Shown piece after piece: positions 38,458-46,995 of a DNA stretch of 64,000 nt. This DNA comes from a bacterium (GTDB lineage: Bacteria > Pseudomonadota > Alphaproteobacteria > Rhodobacterales > Rhodobacteraceae), in contig WGOE01000005.1 of NCBI GenBank assembly GCA_016124195.1, positions 1 through 64,000 on the forward strand, read 5' to 3'. The notes under the pieces were generated by a model. The model made no database searches and had not been told where the DNA came from. It was given only the letters and a program-made list of their open reading frames with translations. Numbering within the stretch: the stretch's first letter is position 1; every line of letters starts with the position of its first letter. The translations under genes and the position numbers were made by a program.

Positions 38458-39085
38458 GACCCTGGTCCTGGCCTTCGACACATCGGCGGCGCATTGCGCC
38501 GCCGCTTTGCTGTCCGACGACCGGGTTCTGGCCCACCGGACCGAGCCGATGGAAAAAGGCCAGGCCGAACGCCTGCTGCCGCTGCTGGAAGAGATGCTGG
38601 CGGGTGCTGGACTGGTCTGGCGCGATCTTGACCTTCTCGCCGTCGGCACGGGGCCCGGCAATTTCACCGGCGTGCGCATCGCAGTCGCTGCCGCGCGGGG
38701 TCTTGCGCTTGGCCTCAAAATCCCCGCGGTCGGCGTGACCGCGCTGGAGGCGATGGCGCATGGCATCGCGGGCGACCGGGTGGCGCTGATGGATGCGCGG
38801 CGCGGGTTGATCTATGCGCAGGTGTTTGACGGGGGTTCCGCCACCCTCTGCACCGCCGACACGCTGCCCGACCTGCCGGCGGGGCTGACCTGCATCGGCC
38901 ACGACGCCGCCCGCGTGGCCTCAAGATGCCAGGGCCGGGTCGCCGAGCCCGCCTTTCCGCTGACCGTTGCCATGGCGCGCATCGCCCGGACCCGAACCCT
39001 TGGAGCGATACGCCCGGCGCCGTTCTACCTGCGCGGCGCCGACGCAGCGCCGCCCTCGGACCCGCCTCCGGTCATTCTGCCATGA
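38447..39085 (+). CDS. tsaB: TsaB, subunit of tRNA threonylcarbamoyladenosine synthesis
   Basis: This 212-aa ASKHA-fold protein partners with TsaD in making t6A37 on ANN-decoding tRNAs. LAFDTSAAHCAAAL at the start and VGTGPGNFTGVRIAVAAARG are family-typical. The start appears to be TTG at 38447 after GAGGTG, overlapping nfuA by 11 nt. It overlaps rimI by 4 nt (ATGA), the common tsaB-rimI pairing. Confidence 0.93.
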   Translation: MPPETLVLAFDTSAAHCAAALLSDDRVLAHRTEPMEKGQAERLLPLLEEMLAGAGLVWRDLDLLAVGTGPGNFTGVRIAVAAARGLALGLKIPAVGVTALEAMAHGIAGDRVALMDARRGLIYAQVFDGGSATLCTADTLPDLPAGLTCIGHDAARVASRCQGRVAEPAFPLTVAMARIARTRTLGAIRPAPFYLRGADAAPPSDPPPVILP

Positions 39086-39489
39086 CGCCGGCCGAGATGG
39101 CGCGCCTGCATGCTGCGAGCTTCACCCTGCCCCCGCCATGGTCCGAGGCAGAAATTTCTGCCACGCTCGCCAGCCCCTTCAGCTTTGCCCTGACCGAGGG
39201 CGCGGGCTTCCTTCTTGGGCAGGTCGTGGCGGGCGAGGCCGAACTGCTGACCATCGCCGTCGCCCCCGCCGCCCGGGGCCAGGGCGCAGGTCGCGCCCTT
39301 GTCGCAGCCTTCCTCTCACAAGCCCGACAGCGCGGCGCCGAAACCGCCTTTCTTGAAGTGGCCGAAACCAACGCCGCCGCCCGCGCGCTTTACATCGCCG
39401 CGGGTTTTGTCCAGACCGGACGCCGCAAGGCCTATTACCGCAGCCCGAGCCAGGTGATCGACGCGCTCGTGATGGCGCGCAGCCTTTAG
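39082..39489 (+). CDS. rimI: RimI-like ribosomal protein S18-alanine N-acetyltransferase
   Basis: This 135-aa GNAT-family acetyltransferase has the acetyl-CoA motif VAPAARGQGAGRALVAAFLS and the C-terminal ETNAAARALYIAAGFVQTGR. Its position directly after tsaB supports RimI over a generic GNAT. It ends near the repeat element at 39501. Confidence 0.88.
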   Translation: MTPAEMARLHAASFTLPPPWSEAEISATLASPFSFALTEGAGFLLGQVVAGEAELLTIAVAPAARGQGAGRALVAAFLSQARQRGAETAFLEVAETNAAARALYIAAGFVQTGRRKAYYRSPSQVIDALVMARSL

Positions 39490-39500
39490 CGCCCTTTCCC

Positions 39501-39536
39501 CTTCATTCAGGGTCAAATACTCTTGGGTGGGTCCGG
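39501..39536 (-). repeat. Copy of the dispersed GATGAAG repeat, minus orientation
   Basis: CTTCATTCAGGGTCAAATAC followed by TCTTGGGTGGGTCCGGG is the reverse orientation of the copies at 37013 and 52219. It lies 12 bp after rimI. Confidence 0.65.
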
Positions 39537-39587
39537 GAGGGCAGGCAGCCCTTCAAGCCAGACACCAGCCAGTTAACCGCCCATTCC

Positions 39588-39603
39588 TTGATCATATGAT
39601 CAA
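39588..39603. promoter_or_regulatory. Perfect 16-bp palindrome, probable operator of the nucleoside operon
   Basis: TTGATCATATGATCAA is fully self-complementary and lies 139 bp before the binding-protein start, just upstream of a promoter-like TTGACC. Its length and AT-rich core are typical of a binding site for a dimeric repressor such as a GntR-family protein. No regulator gene is adjacent. Confidence 0.6.
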
Positions 39604-39632
39604 AAATCAAACCGGTGGCCGATAGATTCCTG

Positions 39633-39662
39633 TTGACCGCTCCATCCTCATCCGACCTAAAT
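39633..39662 (+). promoter_or_regulatory. Candidate promoter of the nucleoside transporter operon
   Basis: TTGACC (39633-39638) and CTAAAT (39657-39662) are 18 bp apart, about 80 bp before the first gene and 30 bp after the palindrome. The -10 match is only moderate. Confidence 0.4.
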
Positions 39663-39741
39663 CAGCCACGACCGCCCAGAACTGGTCCAACTGAGTCTGA
39701 TCAGGCCAAAGGCGCAAGATTTTTACAACCGGGAGAATAAG

Positions 39742-40737
39742 ATGACCCTGATGAAACGACTGCTGGGCGCGTCGGCCGTTGTGGCGCTGAGCGCCGTGGC
39801 CGCACTGGCAGACCCAGCCATCATCTATGACGTCGGCGGCAAGAACGACAAATCCTTCAACGAGGCCGCCTTCCATGGTGCCGAGCGTTGGGCCAAGGAA
39901 ACCGGCGGCACCTACAAAGAGCTCGAGATGCAGAACGAAGCGCAGCGCGAACAGGCCCTGCGCCAGCTGGCTGAATCGGGCGCCAACCCGATCGTTATGA
40001 CCGGCTTTGCCTTTGGCGACGTCCTGAACACAGTGGCGCCGGACTATCCGAAGACCAAGTTTGCCATCATCGACATGGTGGTCGATCAACCCAACGTGAA
40101 ATCGGTGGTCTTCACCGAAGAGCAGGGCTCCTATCTGGCTGGCGTGATGGCCGGCATGGCCTCGAAGACGGGCGTTGTGGGCTTCATCGGCGGCATGGAC
40201 ATTCCGCTGATCCGCCGCTTCGGCTGCGGCTATGCCCAGGGCGTCAAGTCGGTCAATCCGAATGACACTGTCCTGTTGAACATGACCGGCACCGACGGCT
40301 CGGCCTGGAACAACCCGGTCAAGGGCGCCGAAATCGCGAAATCGCAGCAAAGCCAGAAGGCTGACGTGATCTATGCGGCTGCGGGCGGCACCGGCGTGGG
40401 CGTGCTGCAGGCGGCGGCCGACATGGGCATCCTGTCGATCGGCGTGGACAGCAATCAGAACTACCTGCACCCGGGCCAGGTTCTGACCTCGATGGTCAAG
40501 CGCGTCGACAACGCGGTCTACGAAGCCTTCAAGGAAGGCGCCGACATGAAGCCGGGCGTCGCCGTGATGGACCTCGCCGCCGGTGGCGTCGATGTGGCGA
40601 TGGACGAAAACAACGCCAAGCTCGTCACCCCCGAGATGCAGAAGGCCGTCGAGGATGCCGCGGCCAAGATCAAGTCGGGCGAGTTGAAGGTGCACGACTA
40701 CATGTCCGACAACACCTGCCCCGCCGGGCAGTTCTGA
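39742..40737 (+). CDS. BMP-family (PnrA-like) nucleoside ABC transporter binding protein
   Basis: This 331-aa exported protein has a signal peptide (KRLLGASAVVALSAVAALA, cleaved near residue 22) and a BMP/Med fold with IIYDVGGKNDKSFNEAAFHG at the start. PnrA-type members bind purine nucleosides. It ends with TGA overlapping the ATP-binding gene by 1 nt. The purine nucleoside phosphorylase at the end of the operon supports nucleosides as the substrate. Confidence 0.92.
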   Translation: MTLMKRLLGASAVVALSAVAALADPAIIYDVGGKNDKSFNEAAFHGAERWAKETGGTYKELEMQNEAQREQALRQLAESGANPIVMTGFAFGDVLNTVAPDYPKTKFAIIDMVVDQPNVKSVVFTEEQGSYLAGVMAGMASKTGVVGFIGGMDIPLIRRFGCGYAQGVKSVNPNDTVLLNMTGTDGSAWNNPVKGAEIAKSQQSQKADVIYAAAGGTGVGVLQAAADMGILSIGVDSNQNYLHPGQVLTSMVKRVDNAVYEAFKEGADMKPGVAVMDLAAGGVDVAMDENNAKLVTPEMQKAVEDAAAKIKSGELKVHDYMSDNTCPAGQF

Positions 40738-42344
40738 TGGCGGGAACGGCTCAGACCATGCAGGGTTTGGGCGGGGGGCGGCAGGCAACTGCCGCCCCTT
40801 CCTCGCCATATGCCATTGAACTCAAGGGCATCTCGAAATCCTTCGGCCCGGTGCAGGCCAACCGCGACATCAACATCGCCGTGCCGCGCGGCACGATCCA
40901 CGGCATCATCGGCGAAAACGGCGCAGGCAAGTCCACACTGATGTCGATCCTCTACGGCTTTTACAAGGCCGATGCCGGCGAGATTTTCGTGGGCGGCCGG
41001 CCCACCCCCATCCCCGACAGCCAGAGCGCCATCCGCGCCGGCATCGGCATGGTCTTTCAGCATTTCAAGCTGGTGCAGAATTTCACCGTGCTGGAAAACG
41101 TCATCCTGGGGGCCGAGGATGGCCCCTTGCTCAAATCCTCGCTGGGCCGCGCGCGGCGCGAGCTTGAGGCGCTGAGTCAGGAATATGAACTCGATGTCCA
41201 CCCCGATGCCCTGATCGAGGATCTTTCGGTCGGCCATCAGCAGCGGGTCGAAATCCTCAAGGCGTTGTACCGTCAGGCCGAGATCCTGATCCTCGACGAA
41301 CCCACCGGCGTTCTGACGCCGGAAGAGGCCGATCACCTGTTCCGCATCCTGCGCGGCCTGCGCGATCAGGGCAAGACGGTCATCCTGATCACCCACAAGC
41401 TGCGCGAGATCATGGAGACGACCGACAATGTCAGTGTGATGCGGCGCGGCACGATGGTGGCGACGGTCAAGACCGCCGAAACCTCGCCCGAGGCCCTGGC
41501 GGAGTTGATGGTGGGCCGCAAGGTCCTGCTGGAAGTCGAGAAAAAGCCCGCCACCCCCGGCCGCGTTGTGCTGGAGGTGGAAGGACTGACCGTGCGCACC
41601 GACGGGGTCGAACGGCTGAAAGGCGTGAGCTTCCAGATCCGCGCCGGCGAGATTCTGGGCATCGCCGGGGTCGCGGGGAACGGTCAGTCCGAGCTTCTGG
41701 CGGCCCTGGGCGGGATTGCCTCGGCCGGCGGACGCATCGCGATGAACGGGGTCGATCTGCCGCTCAAGGGCCATCACTCCAATGGTCAGACCCGGCGCGC
41801 CGCGGGAATCTCTCATGTGCCCGAGGATCGCCAGGCCCTGGGCCTGATCATGGATTTCACGGCCTGGGAAAACGTGGCCTTCGGCTATCACAACGCCCCG
41901 GAATACCAGAAGAACGCCCTGTTGATGGACAATGCCGCACTGCGGGCCGACACGGAAAAGAAGATGAAGACCTTCGACGTGCGCCCGCCGATCCCGGGGC
42001 TTGCCGCCAAAAGCTTTTCGGGCGGCAATCAGCAAAAGATCGTCGTCGCGCGCGAGATCGAACGCAACCCCGACCTGTTGCTGGTCGGCCAGCCGACACG
42101 CGGGGTCGACATCGGCGCCATCGAATTCATCCACAAGCAGATCGTGGCGCTGCGCGACGCGGGCAAGGCGGTCTTGCTCGTCTCGGTCGAACTTGATGAA
42201 ATCATGAGCCTTTCCGACCGGATCCTCGTGATGTTCGACGGCAAGATCATGGGCGAACGCGACCCGGGGGCGACCGACGAGCGCGAACTGGGCATGATGA
42301 TGGCCGGGATGACGGAAGCCGCGAAGCTTGGAAAGGACGCCTGA
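40737..42344 (+). CDS. Nucleoside ABC transporter ATP-binding protein, two fused domains
   Basis: This 535-aa protein carries two ABC ATPase domains, like RbsA and NupA/YufO. The first has a complete Walker A GENGAGKST and signature LSVGHQQRVE. The second has GVAGNGQSE in the Walker A position and SFSGGNQQKIVVARE as signature, the usual asymmetric pattern in this family. It overlaps the binding-protein gene by 1 nt. It energises the two following permeases. Confidence 0.94.
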   Translation: MAGTAQTMQGLGGGRQATAAPSSPYAIELKGISKSFGPVQANRDINIAVPRGTIHGIIGENGAGKSTLMSILYGFYKADAGEIFVGGRPTPIPDSQSAIRAGIGMVFQHFKLVQNFTVLENVILGAEDGPLLKSSLGRARRELEALSQEYELDVHPDALIEDLSVGHQQRVEILKALYRQAEILILDEPTGVLTPEEADHLFRILRGLRDQGKTVILITHKLREIMETTDNVSVMRRGTMVATVKTAETSPEALAELMVGRKVLLEVEKKPATPGRVVLEVEGLTVRTDGVERLKGVSFQIRAGEILGIAGVAGNGQSELLAALGGIASAGGRIAMNGVDLPLKGHHSNGQTRRAAGISHVPEDRQALGLIMDFTAWENVAFGYHNAPEYQKNALLMDNAALRADTEKKMKTFDVRPPIPGLAAKSFSGGNQQKIVVAREIERNPDLLLVGQPTRGVDIGAIEFIHKQIVALRDAGKAVLLVSVELDEIMSLSDRILVMFDGKIMGERDPGATDERELGMMMAGMTEAAKLGKDA

Positions 42345-42345
42345 A

Positions 42346-43437
42346 TTGGACAAGTTGCCGCGGTGGGCCGATGTGGTCCTGGTGCCCCTGATCTGCCTGA
42401 TCATCGCCTTCGTCATCTGTGGCGTGCTGATCTGGGGCATCGGGCAGGACCCGGCCGATGCGCTCAAGATCATGGTGCAGGGCTCGCTTGGGTCCACCTA
42501 TGCCTGGGGTTACACGCTTTATTACGCCACCAATTTCATGTTCACCGGGCTGGCCGTGTCGATTGCCTTTCAGGCGAGCCTCTTCAACATCGGGGGCGAG
42601 GGGCAAGCCACGCTGGGAGGCCTTGGCGTGGCGCTGTCCTGCCTTCTGATCCCCTGGCCGCACTGGACGCTTGCCCTGATCGGGTCGATCGCCGCCTCGG
42701 CCCTGTTCGGCGCGGCCTGGGCGCTTATCCCGGCCTGGCTGCAGGCCAGGCGCGGCAGCCACATCGTCATCACCACGATGATGTTCAACTTCATCTCCTT
42801 TGCCCTGATGAACTATGTGCTGGTCAATATGCTGCGCCCGCTTGGCAGCATGGACCCGGCCTCGGCCCGCTTTCCCGCCGCGGTCAACCTGCCGAAACTT
42901 GGAGATATCCTCGGGCTGGTCGGCATTCCGTTTTCCAGCAAGAATCCCGCCAATATCAGCCTCTTGATCGCCCTGGCCGCCGCCGTGGGCGTCTGGGCGC
43001 TGATGTGGCACACCCGGCTTGGCTATGAACTGCGCGCCTTCGGCAAGTCGGAGAAGGCGGCCGTCTATGCCGGGATCAGCCCGGTCCGGATCACGCTTTA
43101 CGCGCTGGCCCTGTCGGGCGGCCTTTCCGGCATGATGGCGATCAACGCCGTGCAGGGCGAGGCGCACCGGCTTTTGCTCAACTCGGTCGAGGGCGCGGGC
43201 TTCATCGGGATCGCGGTGGCGCTGATGGGGCGAAACCATCCGTTCGGGATCGTGCTGGCCTCGATCCTCTTCGGGTTCCTCTATGAGGGCGGCTCGCAAT
43301 TGGCGCTGGGAACCTCGATCCCGCGCGAGGTGATCACCGTGCTGCAGGCGTTGGTGATCCTCTTCACCGGCGCGCTGCCCTATATGGTGCAAAAGCCGCT
43401 GGAACATCTGTTCGCGCTGCGGCGGAGGACTGCGTGA
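42346..43437 (+). CDS. Nucleoside ABC transporter permease 1
   Basis: This 363-aa membrane protein of the BPD_transp_2 family has about nine hydrophobic helices and FQASLFNIGGEGQATLGGLG, typical of NupP/YufP-type permeases. I favour TTG at 42346, which follows AAGGACGCC at good spacing and lies 1 nt after the previous stop; TTG at 42328 is an alternative. Its stop overlaps the second permease start. Confidence 0.92.
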   Translation: MDKLPRWADVVLVPLICLIIAFVICGVLIWGIGQDPADALKIMVQGSLGSTYAWGYTLYYATNFMFTGLAVSIAFQASLFNIGGEGQATLGGLGVALSCLLIPWPHWTLALIGSIAASALFGAAWALIPAWLQARRGSHIVITTMMFNFISFALMNYVLVNMLRPLGSMDPASARFPAAVNLPKLGDILGLVGIPFSSKNPANISLLIALAAAVGVWALMWHTRLGYELRAFGKSEKAAVYAGISPVRITLYALALSGGLSGMMAINAVQGEAHRLLLNSVEGAGFIGIAVALMGRNHPFGIVLASILFGFLYEGGSQLALGTSIPREVITVLQALVILFTGALPYMVQKPLEHLFALRRRTA

Positions 43438-44414
43438 TGGATCTGGTCAGCTTCCTGCAAATCCTTGATTCTACGATCCGATTGGCGACACCGCTGCTGT
43501 TTGCCTGCCTTGCGGGGCTTTATTCCGAACGCTCGGGGATTTTCGATATCGGGCTTGAAGGCAAGATGCTGGTCGCGGCCTTTGCCGCGGCGGCGGCGGC
43601 CTATGCCACGGGGAGTGTCTGGGTCGGCGTCTTGGCGGGGATCGGCGCGTCGATGCTGTTTGCGGCGATTCACGGGCTGGCCAGCATCACCTTCCGCGGC
43701 AATCAACTGATCTCGGGCGTGGCGATCAACTTTCTCGCCTCGGGCCTGACGGTGGTGCTGGGGACAAGCTGGTTCCATCTGGGCGGGCAGTCGCCGGCCC
43801 TGACCGGGGGCGCGCGGTTCGAGGATATCGTCCTGCCCTTCGCCACGCAGATCACCACCAACACACCGCCGCTGGGACTGTTGGACGAGGTCTATTCGCG
43901 GGTGATCTCGGGCCATTCGATCCTGGTCTATGTGTCCTTCCTGACGGTGCCGGTGACCTGGTGGATCCTTTATCGCACGCGGTTCGGCCTGCGGCTGCGC
44001 GCGGTGGGCGAAAACCCTGCGGCGGTCGATACGGCGGGCGTCTCGGTCACCGGCCTGCGCTATGCGGCCGTGGCGATCACCGGGCTATTGTGCGGGCTGG
44101 CGGGCGCCTATATGTCGACCGGGCTTTCGGCGGGCTTCCTGCGCGAGATGACGGCCGGGCGCGGCTATATCGCGCTGGCCGCGCTGATCTTTGCCAAATG
44201 GCGGCCCTGGTATGCGCTGATGGCCTGCATGCTCTTTGGCCTCCTGGATGCCGTGGCGATCCGGTTTCAGAACATCAACCTCGGCTTTGTCGTGGTGCCG
44301 GTGCAGTTCACCCAGGCCCTGCCCTATATCCTGACCGTGATCATCCTCGCCGGTTTTGTCGGCAAGGCCATCCCACCGCGCGCCGGAGGCGAACCCTATG
44401 TCAAGGAAAGATGA
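43437..44414 (+). CDS. Nucleoside ABC transporter permease 2
   Basis: This 325-aa membrane permease pairs with the previous one; it has YSERSGIFDIGLEGKMLVAA, characteristic of NupQ/YufQ-like proteins. GGAGG precedes the ATG at 43437, which overlaps the first permease's TGA by 1 nt. Its 3' end overlaps the phosphorylase gene by 17 nt. Confidence 0.92.
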   Translation: MDLVSFLQILDSTIRLATPLLFACLAGLYSERSGIFDIGLEGKMLVAAFAAAAAAYATGSVWVGVLAGIGASMLFAAIHGLASITFRGNQLISGVAINFLASGLTVVLGTSWFHLGGQSPALTGGARFEDIVLPFATQITTNTPPLGLLDEVYSRVISGHSILVYVSFLTVPVTWWILYRTRFGLRLRAVGENPAAVDTAGVSVTGLRYAAVAITGLLCGLAGAYMSTGLSAGFLREMTAGRGYIALAALIFAKWRPWYALMACMLFGLLDAVAIRFQNINLGFVVVPVQFTQALPYILTVIILAGFVGKAIPPRAGGEPYVKER

Positions 44415-45216
44415 GGTTGCAGCCAGCGTCGAGATCGTCAAGGCCCGCGCCGGAGCAGAGCCGATCGAACTTGCGCTGATCCTGGGCTCGGGTCTGGGCC
44501 ATCTGGCTCATGCGGTCGAGGGCGTGGTCATACCCTATGCCGATCTGCCGGGCTTTCCGCATGTCTCGGTCTCGGGGCACAACCCCGGCCTTCATGTTGG
44601 CCTGCTCGAGGGCGTCCGGGTGGCGATCCTGGGCGCGCGCGAGCATTACTACGAACGCGGCAACCCCGCCGCGATGCGGGGCGCGCTGGAGGTGGTGAAG
44701 TCCCTGGGCGCGCAGGGCCTGATTGCGACCAACGCCGCAGGCTCCTTGCGCAGCGACATCCGGCCGGGCGATCTGATGCTGCTGTGCGATCACATCAACT
44801 TTTCCGGCCTGAACCCCCTGATCGGCGAGCCGACCGACGCGCGCTTCGTGCCGATGACCGAGGCCCATGATCCGGGCCTGCGCGCGGCCCTGACCCGCGC
44901 CGCCCTGGCCGAGGATGTGGCACTGCCCGAGGGGGTCTATGCCTGGTATTCCGGCCCCTCGTTCGAGACCCCGGCCGAGATCCGCGCCATCCGCACCCTG
45001 GGCGGCGATGCGGTGGGCATGTCGACCGTGCCCGAGGTCATTCTCGCCCGGTTCCTGGGCCTGAGGGTGGCTGCGATTTCGACCATCACCAACATGGCGG
45101 CCGGCCTTTCTGCGGAAAAGATCAGCCACGAACACACCAAGGCGATGGCGCCACTCGGCGCTGCAAAACTCGAGCGGGTTATTCGTCATTTCCTCAAGGA
45201 TTATAGGGCGCTGTGA
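44398..45216 (+). CDS. Purine nucleoside phosphorylase (PNP/MTAP family)
   Basis: This 272-aa trimeric-type PNP cleaves purine nucleosides with phosphate. It shows LILGSGLGHLAHA, PHVSVSGHNPGLH, IATNAAGSLR, YSGPSFETPAEIRA and VGMSTVPEVI, in the usual order for the punA/xapA type. GGAGG precedes the ATG at 44398. As last gene of the transporter operon it would convert imported nucleosides to free base and ribose-1-phosphate. Confidence 0.93.
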   Translation: MSRKDEVAASVEIVKARAGAEPIELALILGSGLGHLAHAVEGVVIPYADLPGFPHVSVSGHNPGLHVGLLEGVRVAILGAREHYYERGNPAAMRGALEVVKSLGAQGLIATNAAGSLRSDIRPGDLMLLCDHINFSGLNPLIGEPTDARFVPMTEAHDPGLRAALTRAALAEDVALPEGVYAWYSGPSFETPAEIRAIRTLGGDAVGMSTVPEVILARFLGLRVAAISTITNMAAGLSAEKISHEHTKAMAPLGAAKLERVIRHFLKDYRAL

Positions 45217-45228
45217 CCCATTTGCCGC

Positions 45229-45251
45229 CCGCCGGGGCTTCGTTCCGGCGG
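45229..45251. terminator. Possible terminator hairpin after the PNP gene
   Basis: CCGCCGG (45229-45235) can pair with CCGGCGG (45245-45251) around a 9-nt loop, 13 nt after the stop. No T-run follows. Confidence 0.35.
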
Positions 45252-45337
45252 CGGGGTGGTGGCGGCGAAACAGGGTTTGACTTGCACGGAAAAGCCGCGC
45301 AACCCTGAAGGAAAGAGGCGCTGACCCCCAGGCAAAA

Positions 45338-46249
45338 ATGCAATTTTACCTTCCCATCGCCGAAGTCTCGGTGAACGTCTTTGTCCTTTTGGGTTTGGGC
45401 GGGATCGTGGGGTTTCTGTCGGGCATGTTCGGGGTCGGCGGCGGCTTTCTGATCACGCCCCTGTTGATCCTGATCGGGGTGCCTTCAGGCGTGGCGGTGG
45501 CGACCGGGGCCAATCAGGTCGTTGCCTCGTCGATCTCGGGCGTGCTGGCGCAGTTCAAGCGGCGCGCGGTGGACATGCCGATGGGCGCGGTGCTGACGGC
45601 AGGCGGGCTGGTCGGGTCGACCTTTGGCGGCTGGGTCTTCAACCTGATGAGCAAGCTGGGCCAGATCGACCTGTTCGTGCAACTGTCCTACGTGCTGTTT
45701 CTGGGGCTCGTGGGCGGCATGATGCTGATCGAAAGCATCAACGCGATGCGGCGGTCGGACAAGACGATGGTGCGGCGCAGCCATGTGCATTCCTGGGTGC
45801 ACCGGATGCCGGTGAAGATGAAATTCCGCACCTCCGGCCTTTACATCTCGGTCCTGCCGCCTTTGGGGGTCGGGGCGATGGTGGGGTTTCTCAGCGCGAT
45901 CATGGGGGTGGGCGGCGGCTTTGTCATGGTGCCGGCGATGATCTACCTGCTGGGCATGCCCACCAAGGTCGTGGTCGGCACCTCGCTTTTGCAGATCACT
46001 TTCGTGACCGCCTATACCACGCTGGTCCATGCCGTGACCCATCACACGGTCGACATGGCGCTGGCGCTTCTGCTGATCGTGGGCGGGGTTCTGGGGGCGC
46101 AGGTCGGCGCCAAGGTCGGCGTGCGGCTCAAGGCCGAACAGTTGCGCATCCTGTTGAGCCTGATGGTGCTGCTGGTGGCCGGCAAGATCGCCTATGACCT
46201 GCTGGCCACACCGGACGAGTTGTTCTCGGTCACGGTGGTGAAGGCATGA
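45338..46249 (+). CDS. TauE/SafE-family sulfite/anion exporter
   Basis: This 303-aa membrane protein has two halves, each starting with a glycine-rich motif: GFLSGMFGVGGGFLITPLLI and GFLSAIMGVGGGFVMVPAMI. These are the paired signatures of TauE/SafE proteins, which export sulfite, sulfoacetate or similar anions. It overlaps the following TIGR02186-type gene by 4 nt, a pairing I recall from alphaproteobacteria. The substrate is not determinable from sequence. Confidence 0.92.
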   Translation: MQFYLPIAEVSVNVFVLLGLGGIVGFLSGMFGVGGGFLITPLLILIGVPSGVAVATGANQVVASSISGVLAQFKRRAVDMPMGAVLTAGGLVGSTFGGWVFNLMSKLGQIDLFVQLSYVLFLGLVGGMMLIESINAMRRSDKTMVRRSHVHSWVHRMPVKMKFRTSGLYISVLPPLGVGAMVGFLSAIMGVGGGFVMVPAMIYLLGMPTKVVVGTSLLQITFVTAYTTLVHAVTHHTVDMALALLLIVGGVLGAQVGAKVGVRLKAEQLRILLSLMVLLVAGKIAYDLLATPDELFSVTVVKA

Positions 46250-46995
46250 TCCGCATTCTGGCCGCGCTGCTCCTGATGGCGCTGCCGCTGCGCGCCGAAG
46301 AGATCGTCTCTGGAGTCAGTCAGACCGGCGTGTCGATCACCACCAGCTTCGACGGGGCGGCGATCCTGATCTATGGCGCCGCCATCCGCGACGCGCCGGC
46401 GCCGGACGGCCCACTGATGGAGGTGATCATCACGGTCGAGGGCCCCGAAACGCCGCTGGTCATCCGCAAGAAAGAGCGCGTGGCCGGGATCTGGGTCAAC
46501 CGCGGCGCGGTCAAGATCGCCTCGGCGCCCAGCTATTACGCGGTGGCCACGACCGGCGATCTGACCGACATCCTCAAGCCGGCCGAGGACGAGAAATACC
46601 ACATCTCGGTCGCGCAGAAGATCCAGGCCAGCGGCGTGGCAGTGGCGGATCAGGCCGATTATCTGGCGGCGCTGCAACGGATCAAGGTGGCTTCGGGATC
46701 CTACAAGCTGGCGCGCGAGACGGTGCTCTTGTTGCGGCAGGCCCTGTTTCGCACCGATGTGACCTTGCCGGCCAATCTGGTCGAGGGCACCTACAAGGTG
46801 CGCATCTTTCTGACCCGCGGCGGCATGGTCGTGGACCAGCAGGACAGCCAGATCGAAGTGCGCAAGGAAGGGATCGAACGGACGCTCTACCGCCTCGCGA
46901 TGGATCAGCCGCTGGAATATGGCATCCTGTCGCTGGCGCTGGCGCTGCTGGCGGGCTTGGCGGCGTCAGAGCTGTTCCGGCGGCTCAGGCTTTAG
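46246..46995 (+). CDS. TIGR02186-type exported membrane-anchored protein
   Basis: This 249-aa protein begins with a signal peptide (MIRILAALLLMALPLRAEEI), continues as a periplasmic beta-rich domain and ends with one membrane helix (YGILSLALALLAGLAASELF). It matches my recollection of the alphaproteobacterial TIGR02186 family, of unknown function, which often accompanies a TauE/SafE exporter. Its start overlaps that gene by 4 nt. It may act as a periplasmic subunit or receptor for the exporter, but this is inference from linkage. Confidence 0.85.
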   Translation: MIRILAALLLMALPLRAEEIVSGVSQTGVSITTSFDGAAILIYGAAIRDAPAPDGPLMEVIITVEGPETPLVIRKKERVAGIWVNRGAVKIASAPSYYAVATTGDLTDILKPAEDEKYHISVAQKIQASGVAVADQADYLAALQRIKVASGSYKLARETVLLLRQALFRTDVTLPANLVEGTYKVRIFLTRGGMVVDQQDSQIEVRKEGIERTLYRLAMDQPLEYGILSLALALLAGLAASELFRRLRL

